A program made the translations under genes and the position numbers. The notes under the pieces are model-generated. The model was not told the DNA's origin, did not search any database, and worked only from the letters and a program-made list of their open reading frames with translations. Source: UBA11795 sp964652755 (GTDB taxonomy: Bacteria > Chloroflexota > Dehalococcoidia > Lucifugimonadales > UBA826). Taken from it: 47,564 bases of DNA. Below are positions 8,677-16,372 of the stretch, one piece after another; position 1 is the first letter of the stretch; each line of letters starts with the position of its first letter. Where the stretch lies: NCBI GenBank assembly GCA_964652755.1, contig CAZZBP010000008.1, positions 1 through 47,564 of the forward strand, in the 5' to 3' direction.

Positions 8677-9406
8677 TGGCCATAATAGTCACGAATTGAA
8701 GATTTGTGTCCAAAGGTAAATTACTTATATAGAGAACAGTCTCTCCTACATGATCAACGTTGAAAGTTGGCTCTACCCTTGTCTCCCCGTTGGGTTGAGG
8801 AACGCCTCCAGACATCCTCTGAGTCATCGGAGTTGCCGCATTTCCAACATCCACCTGGCTACAGGCTATGTCATATTTTCTTCCGTCAAGTGATATAGAT
8901 TTAGTCAACCCTGTGACAGCATGCTTTGTTGATGTATACGGCACGGAATTAGGACGCGGGGTGTGAGCAGATATCGATCCGTTATTAATAATGCGTCCTC
9001 CCATTGGGGTTTGATCTTTCATTATCCTTATCGCGTGCTGAGCACACACGAAACTGCCCGTTAAATTAACATCCACGACCCGTTGCCAATCTTCCAGCGA
9101 CAAATCCTCCATGTTAGTACTTGGTGCTCCAACTCCAGCATTATTGAACAATACGTCAAGCCTTCCAAAAGCCTCGACAGTCTGTTCGAAAAGGTTCGCG
9201 ATTGACCCCGGATCCCCAACGTCAGTCGATACCGATATCGATCTGCTTCCATCATTTCCAGCAAGAGTTATGGTCTCTTCAAGGGCCTCTTTCCTTCGGC
9301 CTGCTAGTGCTACTGAATAACCGTCTTTAAGCAAATGCAAAGCCGAACTTCGCCCAATACCACTGCCGGCCCCCGTTATTACTGCTACTTTTCCACTTGA
9401 TGGCAT
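8648..9406 (-). CDS. Short-chain dehydrogenase/reductase (classical SDR)
   Basis: 252 residues, the usual length for a classical SDR. The Rossmann motif TGAGSGIG is at 11-18, Asp62 precedes the adenine pocket, and NNAG is at 88-91. The catalytic tetrad is complete: Asn114, Ser144, Tyr157 and Lys161. A basic pair after strand 2 (GRR, 36-38) suggests a preference for NADP(H). It probably oxidises or reduces a secondary alcohol or ketone; the substrate is unknown. Its last codons lie in the tail-to-tail overlap with the gamma-glutamyltranspeptidase remnant, yet its own C-terminus looks normal. A GGGAG Shine-Dalgarno lies about 10 nt before ATG. Confidence 0.92.
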   Translation of the reverse strand: MPSSGKVAVITGAGSGIGRSSALHLLKDGYSVALAGRRKEALEETITLAGNDGSRSISVSTDVGDPGSIANLFEQTVEAFGRLDVLFNNAGVGAPSTNMEDLSLEDWQRVVDVNLTGSFVCAQHAIRIMKDQTPMGGRIINNGSISAHTPRPNSVPYTSTKHAVTGLTKSISLDGRKYDIACSQVDVGNAATPMTQRMSGGVPQPNGETRVEPTFNVDHVGETVLYISNLPLDTNLQFVTIMATKMPFVGRG

Positions 9407-9461
9407 CTGATTTATTCTCCCTTTAATTTTTAACCTAGAAAACTCTAACCTGAATAGTTGA

Positions 9462-9887
9462 TTATTCCGCTATAACCTCTTCTCCACTTTTGTGCGCTTT
9501 TATCCAATCCCAATCCAAATCGACTCCTATGCTTGGACCGTCCGGCGCATAAACATTTCCATCTTTATCAATCCCGTCAAGATCATCATTGTAATTGATA
9601 TATACCGGGGCCTTTGTGGATTTCACATTAGGGTGAACAAGCCCAAGTTCGAAGAAATTTGTATTGCGGATACCCGACATAATGTGCCTATGAACTGGTC
9701 CTGGACCGTGTAGTTCTACATCGAGCCCAAATCCTTCCGTAGCATGAGCGATCTTCATTGCCCCTGTAATTCCCACATCATCGAGTGCTCCACACCGAAC
9801 AAAATCAGTAGCGTCTGCTACTATAAAATCCACATGCTGTTCGAGGAGTCGAATATGCTCTGTCTGCAATATGGCCGCCTTGACCAT
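9462..9887 (-). pseudogene. C-terminal fragment of an MR/MLE enolase-superfamily enzyme
   Basis: 141 residues matching only the last third of a mandelate racemase/muconate lactonizing enzyme-type barrel. It contains DFIVADATDFVRCGALDDVG (strands 6-7), MKIAHATEGFGLDVELHGPG with the strand-7/8 His, GIRNTNFFELGLVHP, and the proline/glycine-rich tail ending near DLDWDWIK. The capping domain and all three metal-ligand strands are missing, so it cannot be catalytic. An in-frame TGA lies six codons upstream of the ATG, and I see no upstream enolase sequence in the 200 bp before it. It lies 55 bp downstream of the SDR start, on the same strand. Confidence 0.72.
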
Positions 9888-10093
9888 TTGCCGGAGCTTC
9901 CTTCATACGTTTATCCCCCATAAGTATCCTTCGTTGAGCGACTCGTTGCATTCAACATATTCCCAACATGAGACGGCGGCAATCTTACATTGTTTCCAAC
10001 CTTCCAGTTTCATTTCCCGAGAAAGTTGCAAAATGATTACCAATCTATCCCTATAATTGTATAAGTTCTCTCTAATCGCAAAAGGATAATAAC

Positions 10094-10281
10094 GTGATAG
10101 ATAAAGAGATAATTATCGGGAAGGTAAAGGACGAATATTCTGAGCTAGCAGAGGGCGCCTCAGAGTGATGTGGGACCAGGGAAGGGTTTGGCATCCCGCT
10201 CTTCTACATACGATACCGATCAAATCCTGGGACTACCTCAAGAGGCAATTGCGGCCTCTGCTGGATGCGACAACCCCTAAC
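10094..10281 (+). pseudogene. Frameshifted 5' end of the ArsM-like methyltransferase gene
   Basis: A GTG at 10094 with AAAGGA about 7 nt upstream opens a frame (VKDEYSELAEGASE) typical of ArsM N-termini, but it meets TGA at 10166. The +1 frame then continues GPGKGLASRSSTYDTDQILG and QEAIAASAGCDNP, the expected ArsM segment before the SAM motif, until TAA at 10278. The next +1 frame continues NAIGELRQGETVVDFGSG without further breaks. Dropping one T at 10166 and one C from the CCCC run at 10274-10277 would give one continuous ~247-residue protein. These are either real mutations or two assembly indels. Confidence 0.6.
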
Positions 10282-10839
10282 GCCATCGGAGAATTGAGGC
10301 AGGGCGAAACCGTTGTGGATTTTGGAAGCGGTGGTGGGATAGATTGTTTTGTAGCTAGTAAAATTGTAGGCAGGAAACGGCATGTCATCGGAATCGATAT
10401 GACTCAGGAAATGTACGATCTTGCTAACAATAACAAGGCCAAGGCCGGAGCGGAAAACGTCGAATTCAGATTGAACCGAATTGACGAAACAGGTATTGGG
10501 TCGAATTCCGTCGATGTGATCATTTCAAATTGCGTCATAGTTCTAGCTCCAGACAAAGATGCTGTTTTCAGAGAAGCTGTCAGGATCTTACGTTCGGGCG
10601 GGCGAATGCACATATCTGATGTTATGTTGAGAAGGGTTTTACCAACCAATGTCGTTGCTGAAATGGACAACTGGACTCATTGTGTTGCCTGTGCCGAGTT
10701 ATTTGATAATTATATAAACATGATGGTAAACGCGGGATTCAGCGATGTTGAAATTGTTTCAGACAAACCATTTAAGGCTGAGGTCGATGAAGACTGGATG
10801 AATTCAGTCAGGAGTATAAATATCCTGGCTATCAAGTAA
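10165..10839 (+). CDS. arsM: Arsenite S-adenosylmethionine methyltransferase-like protein (ArsM family), 5' end disrupted
   Basis: The SAM-binding core is intact: DFGSGGGIDCF (motif I), IGIDMTQEM, NVEFRL, then the ArsM signature SVDVIISNCVIVLAPDKDAVF and GGRMHISDV. Three cysteines fit arsenic-binding positions: GCDNP (in the upstream frame), ISNCVI and HCVAC near residue 169. The enzyme would methylate trivalent arsenic. The first ~40 residues of this frame (from the GTG at 10165) do not match the family; the homologous N-terminus lies in two other frames just upstream, described separately. The MFS transporter starts 3 nt after the stop, so the two genes form one transcription unit. Confidence 0.72.
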   Translation: MMWDQGRVWHPALLHTIPIKSWDYLKRQLRPLLDATTPNAIGELRQGETVVDFGSGGGIDCFVASKIVGRKRHVIGIDMTQEMYDLANNNKAKAGAENVEFRLNRIDETGIGSNSVDVIISNCVIVLAPDKDAVFREAVRILRSGGRMHISDVMLRRVLPTNVVAEMDNWTHCVACAELFDNYINMMVNAGFSDVEIVSDKPFKAEVDEDWMNSVRSINILAIK

Positions 10840-10842
10840 GCA

Positions 10843-12105
10843 ATGTCCAATAAACAGGCTATTTGGCAAGACAAGAAATTATGGGCGCTGGCTCTAGCAG
10901 AGACACTAGCATGGGCAGGATTATTCTATGTGTTCCCGGCGTCACTTATACGCTGGAGTGATCATTTTGGATGGTCTATAGCTGACCTTTCACTTGGATT
11001 TACATTTGCTCTCCTCGCGTCCGCACTAAGCAGCATCGTCGCGGGAAGACTTATAGACAGAGGGTGGTCTCGCTTACTTATGACTGGAAGTGTTATCACT
11101 GGTGCCCTGCTGATCTTACTTCTGCCTTCTGTCAACTTGATATGGCAATTTTACCTCGTATGGATACTTATAGGCATAACTTTGTCGGGTTGCCTTTATG
11201 AACCTTGTTTCTCATATCTGACTAAGACATACAAGGAAAATGCAAAGAGTCCGATAATTATGGTTACACTCTTTGCAGGATTCGCGAGCACAATCTCTTA
11301 TCCAGTAACAAATTTATTGTCGAATGCGTTCAGTTGGGAGATAGGTATTTACATTTTCTCGGCCGCATTGTGCCTCGTTACCGCTCCTCTATTTTGGTTT
11401 GGGGTATCAGCCAGAGACTTTAGCGAAGAGCCGAAGGTTCGTGGAGAAGACATTGAACCACTTGAAATAAGTTGCAAGGAAAAACTCCCGTTATTGGTAA
11501 CAATAGTCCCAGTCCTTAGAAATCCTATCTTCTGGGGACTATTTGTTACCTTCGCAGCCTTTGGCTCTAACCATGGAATGGTGGTCAGCCAAATTTTCCC
11601 CCTTTTTGAAAGCCGCGAGGTCTCACCTAATCTGGCATTGTTGCTAGCTTCTTGCATTGGGCCGATGCAAGTAGCGGCCAGGCTGATTCTTTTTGCCGCG
11701 GAATCCCTAACAGAAAGAAGCATACCTATGGTCCCGGTCGCATTTTTCAGCCTTATCTGCCTTAGTCTTTCCAGCTTTGCCCTCTCATTCGGAAGTACTT
11801 CAACAGCACTAATCATCGGATTCGTGATTCTGCAAGGTGGGCCTTACGGACTCGTGAGCATAATAAAGCCGGTGGTTACAGCAGAGGCACTGGGTACAAC
11901 AAACTTCGGCATCGTGTCATCAATGGCAGGAATGGGATCTGTTTGGAGTTTTGCTATAGCTCCAGGCATAGCAGGATTTATAGCTAAAAGTTGGAGTTAT
12001 GATGCCGTATTGGGGACAACTTTTTCTATCGCCATAATAGGAATTATTGGTCTTTTAGCTACCCTCCAAATAAGACAAAAACTGTACAATCTTCCGGTAT
12101 CATGA
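10843..12105 (+). CDS. MFS transporter, 12 helices
   Basis: 420-residue membrane protein with about 12 hydrophobic helices. The loop after helix 2 carries a motif A-like sequence (AGRLIDRGWSRLL), and a long cytoplasmic loop separates the halves near residues 190-225. It resembles the monocarboxylate/oxalate-formate type of MFS proteins (FPASLIRWSDHFGWSIADLS in helix 1 and its loop). It begins 3 nt after the arsM stop, so it is co-transcribed and perhaps coupled. This could mean export of methylated arsenicals, but I see no residue-level evidence for arsenic, and an unrelated carboxylate carrier is equally possible. Confidence 0.85.
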   Translation: MSNKQAIWQDKKLWALALAETLAWAGLFYVFPASLIRWSDHFGWSIADLSLGFTFALLASALSSIVAGRLIDRGWSRLLMTGSVITGALLILLLPSVNLIWQFYLVWILIGITLSGCLYEPCFSYLTKTYKENAKSPIIMVTLFAGFASTISYPVTNLLSNAFSWEIGIYIFSAALCLVTAPLFWFGVSARDFSEEPKVRGEDIEPLEISCKEKLPLLVTIVPVLRNPIFWGLFVTFAAFGSNHGMVVSQIFPLFESREVSPNLALLLASCIGPMQVAARLILFAAESLTERSIPMVPVAFFSLICLSLSSFALSFGSTSTALIIGFVILQGGPYGLVSIIKPVVTAEALGTTNFGIVSSMAGMGSVWSFAIAPGIAGFIAKSWSYDAVLGTTFSIAIIGIIGLLATLQIRQKLYNLPVS

Positions 12106-12130
12106 ATTCAACCTAGAGAGGTAAAATCAC

Positions 12131-13711
12131 ATTTCAAAGATCACAATCCGAAACTGCATGATTTATGATGGCTCAGGCTCCCCTGCGTTTAGCGGGGATA
12201 TACTGATCAAAGAGGACCGCATAGAGGCGGTAGGCAAATTCGATAACACCGAGTCAGAAAGGATCATTGAAGGTGGCGGACTCGCAGCTGCTCCCGGCTT
12301 CATCGACACGCATACTCACTCCGACGGAAAACTACTTGAGGATCCACAGCACTCAAACAGCTTACGCCAAGGGGTAACCACTGAAATCCTCGGTCAAGAC
12401 GGATTATCATACTCACCTTTATCAAGAGAAAATTACCTAGCCAATCGACGATACCTTTCTGGCATACTCGGGCTTCCCCCAGATAACTTGGACATGTCCA
12501 CCGTGGCAGCCTTTAAATCTCATTATGACAGAAAGGTTTCCATCAATACCGCTTACTGTATAGCGCATGGGGCAATTCGCCTCGAAACGGTAGGGTTCAA
12601 AGATATGCCTCTTCGAGGTGAACAGCTAGATAAGGCAAAGAACCTTATACGTCAAGGCATGGAGGAAGGGGCTGTAGGACTTGCAACAGGGATGTCTTAT
12701 TTTCCGAATGCATGGAGCGACACAGACGAGCTTGTAGAGCTTTGTAAGGTTGTTGCTGAATACGGGGGTGTTTATGTAACGCATCTCAGGGATAAGAATA
12801 CTGATTGGGTATTCGGAGGGGGATGTGTAGCAGAAGCATTGTTATTAGGCAGAAGATCCGGGGCAAAAGTGCACTTCTCGCATTTCAGAACAGATGATAG
12901 CACAGCAGGGCGTGTCAGCGAACGCACTCAACTCATAGACAAAGCCATCAATGAAGGTATCGACATCTCGCTGGAGCTGTATCCTTACCCCACAGGTAGC
13001 ACATTTCCTCTAAGCTTTTTACCGAGCTATGCCCATGAAGGAGGCCCAGAGGGGATCATGCAAAGGTTGGAAAACCCTCAGGAAAGAAAGAAGCTGGCAG
13101 ACTATCTGGATAATGACTATCCACGCCCAATCTACGATGCCGTGTTCTCATATGTACCCCTTAATGCAGATTTAGAGGGCAAGTCATTGCCCCAAGTCGC
13201 ATCGGAACGCGGGACAAGCCTTGGAACAACTCTTTGTGACATGTTACTGAAGAACAAAGCCCAGGTTGGATACTGGGGTTCGCCGCCGGTCAGTGTATCC
13301 GCATGGGACCAAATAAACAGGGATGCGATGGAATTGTTGTCCAGACCGGATTACATGGTGGGAAGCGATTCAATACCCTTAGGTAATTACCCGCATCCAA
13401 GAGCCTATGGAACGTTCCCTAGAATCGTCGGTAGATTTCAACGCAAATACAACACTATGAAACTTGAGGAGACCATTCAGAGAATTACGGATAATCCAGC
13501 ACGTAGGTTTGGCCTGGAGTCGAGAGGTCTTATCAAGCCCGGATACTATGCGGACATCGTTATTTTCGATCCGAAGTCTGTCGTAGACAACTCCACCTAC
13601 GATGATCCCAAGCAACATCCTACCGGCATACCTTATGTCATAGTGAATGGGGAGTTGGCCGTCGATAATGAAATTTGCACGGGAAAATACCAAGGAAGGG
13701 CAATTCCGTAA
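12131..13711 (+). CDS. D-aminoacylase/N-acyl-D-amino-acid deacylase-like amidohydrolase
   Basis: Metal-dependent amidohydrolase of about 526 residues. Counting from the ATG at 12158, it has the HxH metal motif (His52, His54 in DTHTHSD), His207 (VTHLRD), His240 (HFSHFR) and Asp404 (VGSDS), plus the C-terminal metal-isolated strand KPGYYADIVIFDP. The D-aminoacylase metal-ligand Cys (GNCG) is replaced by Asp81 in GQDG. The ATG at 12158 would remove the first beta-strand. In-frame codons upstream (ISKITIRNC) supply it, and the only start there is ATT at 12131, 9 nt after an AGAGAGG Shine-Dalgarno (12115-12121). An in-frame TAA at 12122 excludes anything longer. It lies 25 bp downstream of the MFS gene. 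Substrate unknown. Confidence 0.88.
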   Translation: MSKITIRNCMIYDGSGSPAFSGDILIKEDRIEAVGKFDNTESERIIEGGGLAAAPGFIDTHTHSDGKLLEDPQHSNSLRQGVTTEILGQDGLSYSPLSRENYLANRRYLSGILGLPPDNLDMSTVAAFKSHYDRKVSINTAYCIAHGAIRLETVGFKDMPLRGEQLDKAKNLIRQGMEEGAVGLATGMSYFPNAWSDTDELVELCKVVAEYGGVYVTHLRDKNTDWVFGGGCVAEALLLGRRSGAKVHFSHFRTDDSTAGRVSERTQLIDKAINEGIDISLELYPYPTGSTFPLSFLPSYAHEGGPEGIMQRLENPQERKKLADYLDNDYPRPIYDAVFSYVPLNADLEGKSLPQVASERGTSLGTTLCDMLLKNKAQVGYWGSPPVSVSAWDQINRDAMELLSRPDYMVGSDSIPLGNYPHPRAYGTFPRIVGRFQRKYNTMKLEETIQRITDNPARRFGLESRGLIKPGYYADIVIFDPKSVVDNSTYDDPKQHPTGIPYVIVNGELAVDNEICTGKYQGRAIP

Positions 13712-13790
13712 CCACCACAAGGAAAAGACCGAACATTGTCTTGGCTTTTGCTGACGACTGGTGAAACTGGCCGAAACAACTTCCTACCGT

Positions 13791-15011
13791 CTAATCCAGT
13801 ACCCTCTCAAAGGCAGCCCTCAACCGTGGGCCAACTTCAGCTAATTTCTCAGCAGAATTTCCGCTGAAAGCCATCCTTACATTGTTATTGTGCATTGAAG
13901 AGTCTTGATAAAAGAGCACCCCATCAGGAAATATTAGGCCCTCCTCCGCTGCGGCTCTTGTCAAAGGCATGGAATCCCCTTCGAGAGCCCTAGGCCATAG
14001 GAAAAACCCACCGCCGCTTCTCTCAAATTCCAAGTAATCGCCGCAATATTCTTCCAGGGAGTCTGAAAGAGCTGAGCACTGATCCCCATAAAGAAGTCTC
14101 ATCTGTCTCACGTGATTTTCGAACTCTCCGGATCTTATAAACTCAGCCACAGCTGATTGAATAAATGGAGCGTTCCCCATATCTGAGCGTGTTCTACGCA
14201 TCGCTTCTATCGCTGATTCCTCTCCTTGCATCCACCCAAGTCGAAGGCCTGTAGCTATGGTCTTACTGAAAGTTCCCATCCTGAGAACTCCTAATCCACG
14301 ATTTATTGAATATAAAGAAGGGGGTGGAGGACTCTTGAAATAAAGCCCACTATATGTGGAATCCTCTACAATCAAGATATCTTTTTTGAGACAAAACGTC
14401 GCTATTTCCCGCCTCCTCTCCAGTGACATAGTTACACCAACAGGATTGTGGAAGTCCGGAATTACATATAAACCATTAACTCGTTTGTCTCTCTTCTCCG
14501 ATTCTAGAACTATCGATTTAATTCGATCGATTGATGCCCCTTCACTGTCTATGCTGACTTCTTTTATTTCACCCCTGTACTTGAGAATAGTTTCCACTGT
14601 GCCCGGAAAGCTAGGGCCTTCAACTATGACCACGTCTCCGTAATCCACAAAGGTTGCGCAGAAACTTTCCATGCATCCTGAACTACCATTGAAGAGAATA
14701 AACTGATCTTCATTAGAGGGAAAATCCGTAAAACCATATTTCTCATCCTTTAATATCCCCCTGAGAACTGGGTTACCCCTCCCATATTCATACTCCATAA
14801 CCGCTGGATCACCTGACTCTATAGACTCGGATATTAATCGGGACATCGACGCGAAAGGCATATGGCTTGGCGACGGCATCCCAACCACAAGGTCAATGGG
14901 GTCGGAGTGGTTCGTAGGAATTTCCCAATCGGAACCTTCCTCTGCCCCCACACCAAGCAGCTTGGCCCCTTCTGAAACTATTGAGTTTATATCGAACATT
15001 TTTGTCGACAT
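13791..15011 (-). CDS. PLP-dependent aminotransferase, class I/II (MocR/2-aminoadipate aminotransferase-like)
   Basis: 406 residues of fold-type I aminotransferase. Lys250 (GTFSKT) forms the PLP Schiff base, Asp217 (VEDSTY) and Tyr220 contact the pyridine ring, and Asn189 (DFHNPVG) is the conserved substrate/PLP residue. The sequence is closest in style to the stand-alone MocR-like or LysN group, with an N-terminal substrate-recognition segment and no winged-helix regulator domain. It probably moves the amino group of an alpha-amino acid. The Shine-Dalgarno GGAGAG is 8 nt before ATG. It converges with the amidohydrolase and diverges from the deacylase gene. Confidence 0.9.
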   Translation of the reverse strand: MSTKMFDINSIVSEGAKLLGVGAEEGSDWEIPTNHSDPIDLVVGMPSPSHMPFASMSRLISESIESGDPAVMEYEYGRGNPVLRGILKDEKYGFTDFPSNEDQFILFNGSSGCMESFCATFVDYGDVVIVEGPSFPGTVETILKYRGEIKEVSIDSEGASIDRIKSIVLESEKRDKRVNGLYVIPDFHNPVGVTMSLERRREIATFCLKKDILIVEDSTYSGLYFKSPPPPSLYSINRGLGVLRMGTFSKTIATGLRLGWMQGEESAIEAMRRTRSDMGNAPFIQSAVAEFIRSGEFENHVRQMRLLYGDQCSALSDSLEEYCGDYLEFERSGGGFFLWPRALEGDSMPLTRAAAEEGLIFPDGVLFYQDSSMHNNNVRMAFSGNSAEKLAEVGPRLRAAFERVLD

Positions 15012-15119
15012 TTATCCGGCTCTCCCTATTACATAATCATTTCAATAAACGTGGTAGTTCAAAATTCTACCCCAGAGCACTGAACTCAATCTCCCGCTGA
15101 CAAATAAATTACATCTATA

Positions 15120-15145
15120 ATCGGTAGCGTTTATGCTAAACCGAT
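15120..15145. promoter_or_regulatory. Inverted repeat/hairpin upstream of the YbaK-like gene
   Basis: ATCGGTAGC pairs with GCT..ACCGAT through a nine-base-pair stem with a two-A bulge and a six-base loop (GTTTAT). It lies about 50 bp before the ATG of the YbaK-like gene, in the divergent spacer with the aminotransferase. It may be an operator or a leader hairpin; there is no T-tract, so it is not an intrinsic terminator. Confidence 0.35.
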
Positions 15146-15193
15146 CTTCCCGGCGAGGCGGAGATTGCTAAACGGAGGAATAAAGGGTGACAT

Positions 15194-15688
15194 ATGCTTA
15201 GTTCTGAAGAGATAGAAAGCAAATTGAAGGAAACTCTTCGCAACCTGGAAGTGATTTACGAATGGATAGAGGTTGATCCCGAGTACGCAGATACTGCAGC
15301 ATTCTGTGAACGATATGGCTTTACTATGGATGAATCTGGAAACACAATAATAGTCGCCTCAAAGAGAGGTGATAAAAAATTTGCAGGCTGTATCGTTCTA
15401 GGGACCGACAGGCTAGATGTAAATAAGAAAGTACGAAATCTGATGCAAGTCTCAAGACTTTCATTTGCAAACTCAGAGGACACCATGGAAATCACAGGCA
15501 TGATGATCGGGGGTGTAACTCCATACATGCTCCCGGATTCCATACCCCTTTATATAGACTCTAAGATAATGAATCTAGAAAGCATAATATTGGGAGGCGG
15601 GAGTAGATCAGCCAAATTAAAACTTCCACCCAAAGAGTTACTGAAAATACCCTCGGCTGAAATTATAGAAGGCCTCTCACAATCATAA
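15194..15688 (+). CDS. YbaK/ProX-type aminoacyl-tRNA deacylase domain protein
   Basis: 164 residues that match the single-domain YbaK/EbsC/ProX editing fold. An N-terminal helix is followed by TAAFCERYGF, the strand NTIIVASKRG with GCIVLGTDRLD, and helix KKVRNLM. The conserved MMIGGVTPYMLP loop is the family's GGxxP signature, and IILGGGSRSAKLKLPP closes the domain. Family members hydrolyse mischarged aminoacyl-tRNA (for example Cys-tRNAPro) in trans. The usual catalytic Lys of YbaK could be any of several Lys in residues 56-80 and was not assigned. GGAGG lies 15 nt before ATG, with a closer GGGTGA 3 nt before it. Confidence 0.8.
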   Translation: MLSSEEIESKLKETLRNLEVIYEWIEVDPEYADTAAFCERYGFTMDESGNTIIVASKRGDKKFAGCIVLGTDRLDVNKKVRNLMQVSRLSFANSEDTMEITGMMIGGVTPYMLPDSIPLYIDSKIMNLESIILGGGSRSAKLKLPPKELLKIPSAEIIEGLSQS

Positions 15689-15713
15689 ATAGCTTTCTAA
15701 CGTAGAAAGAACA

Positions 15714-16325
15714 TTAGGACCAGTTCCTGACAAAATCCCTCTGAATATCCGTTTCTGGTGATTTCCTGAAACGCCCCGCAACATCCCTCCTAAGTTCACC
15801 TATTCGAGAAAGTGCCTCTGAACCAGACAACCCCTGATTGACCAAATAACAACCTATGACAGTGCCAGTTCTGCCTAACCCTCGAAAGCAGTGCACATAA
15901 ACTGACCTGCCTGCATTCATTTCAGTGTCTAATAAATCCAAGAGTTCCTTCATCACATCTTTGTCTGGAACGTCTCTATCTGTGATAGGAAACCTATAAT
16001 ACGTTGACCGACGTGAACGCCTTCGTCTCTCCATATGCAGATAAGACCCATATCCAGGGCGTTCACCTAGTTCTGTCAAGTCAATAAATGTGTCTATCCC
16101 AGAATCCATAAGATTGCCAATTTTCCAAGAGGGGGTATTCCAGGCCCTAAATCCGCTGCTAAACAGTGCGATGACCTGATGAACGAGGGTTGCCACCGTG
16201 GTGGCAGCATTTAAGGAGAATTGATTCCCAGGATACTCCCCTGCCGCAAGTTTGTCCTTCAATACCCAGTAAGAAAATGGATTCAGGTTTGAAAAAGGCA
16301 CAGATGTAGCGTGTTTGGTTGACAT
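15714..16325 (-). CDS. Dual-specificity/protein-tyrosine phosphatase-like protein
   Basis: 203 residues ending in a cysteine phosphatase domain. The P-loop is HCFRGLGRTGT with nucleophile Cys146 and Arg152 (CX5R), and the general-acid loop contains ITDRDVPD (Asp117/Asp119) about 30 residues before it. The first 75 residues are poorly conserved and begin without a signal peptide, so the protein is cytoplasmic. Relatives dephosphorylate Tyr/Ser/Thr or phosphoinositides. It converges with the deacylase gene (25 bp) and diverges from the oligoribonuclease gene (47 bp). No clear Shine-Dalgarno precedes the ATG. Confidence 0.86.
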   Translation of the reverse strand: MSTKHATSVPFSNLNPFSYWVLKDKLAAGEYPGNQFSLNAATTVATLVHQVIALFSSGFRAWNTPSWKIGNLMDSGIDTFIDLTELGERPGYGSYLHMERRRRSRRSTYYRFPITDRDVPDKDVMKELLDLLDTEMNAGRSVYVHCFRGLGRTGTVIGCYLVNQGLSGSEALSRIGELRRDVAGRFRKSPETDIQRDFVRNWS

Positions 16326-16372
16326 AGGATTACGATAACACTATAAGCATCCATTTTCAGAGGAATAAACCG

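Noticed and set aside
10166..10168. TGA as a selenocysteine codon in the arsM N-terminus
   Set aside because: The frame does not continue with ArsM-like sequence after the TGA; the +1 frame does, so a frameshift explains it better. No SECIS-like hairpin was seen.
13724..13750. AAGAC...GTCTT hairpin as a terminator between convergent genes
   Set aside because: Only five base pairs with an eight-base loop and no real T-tract.
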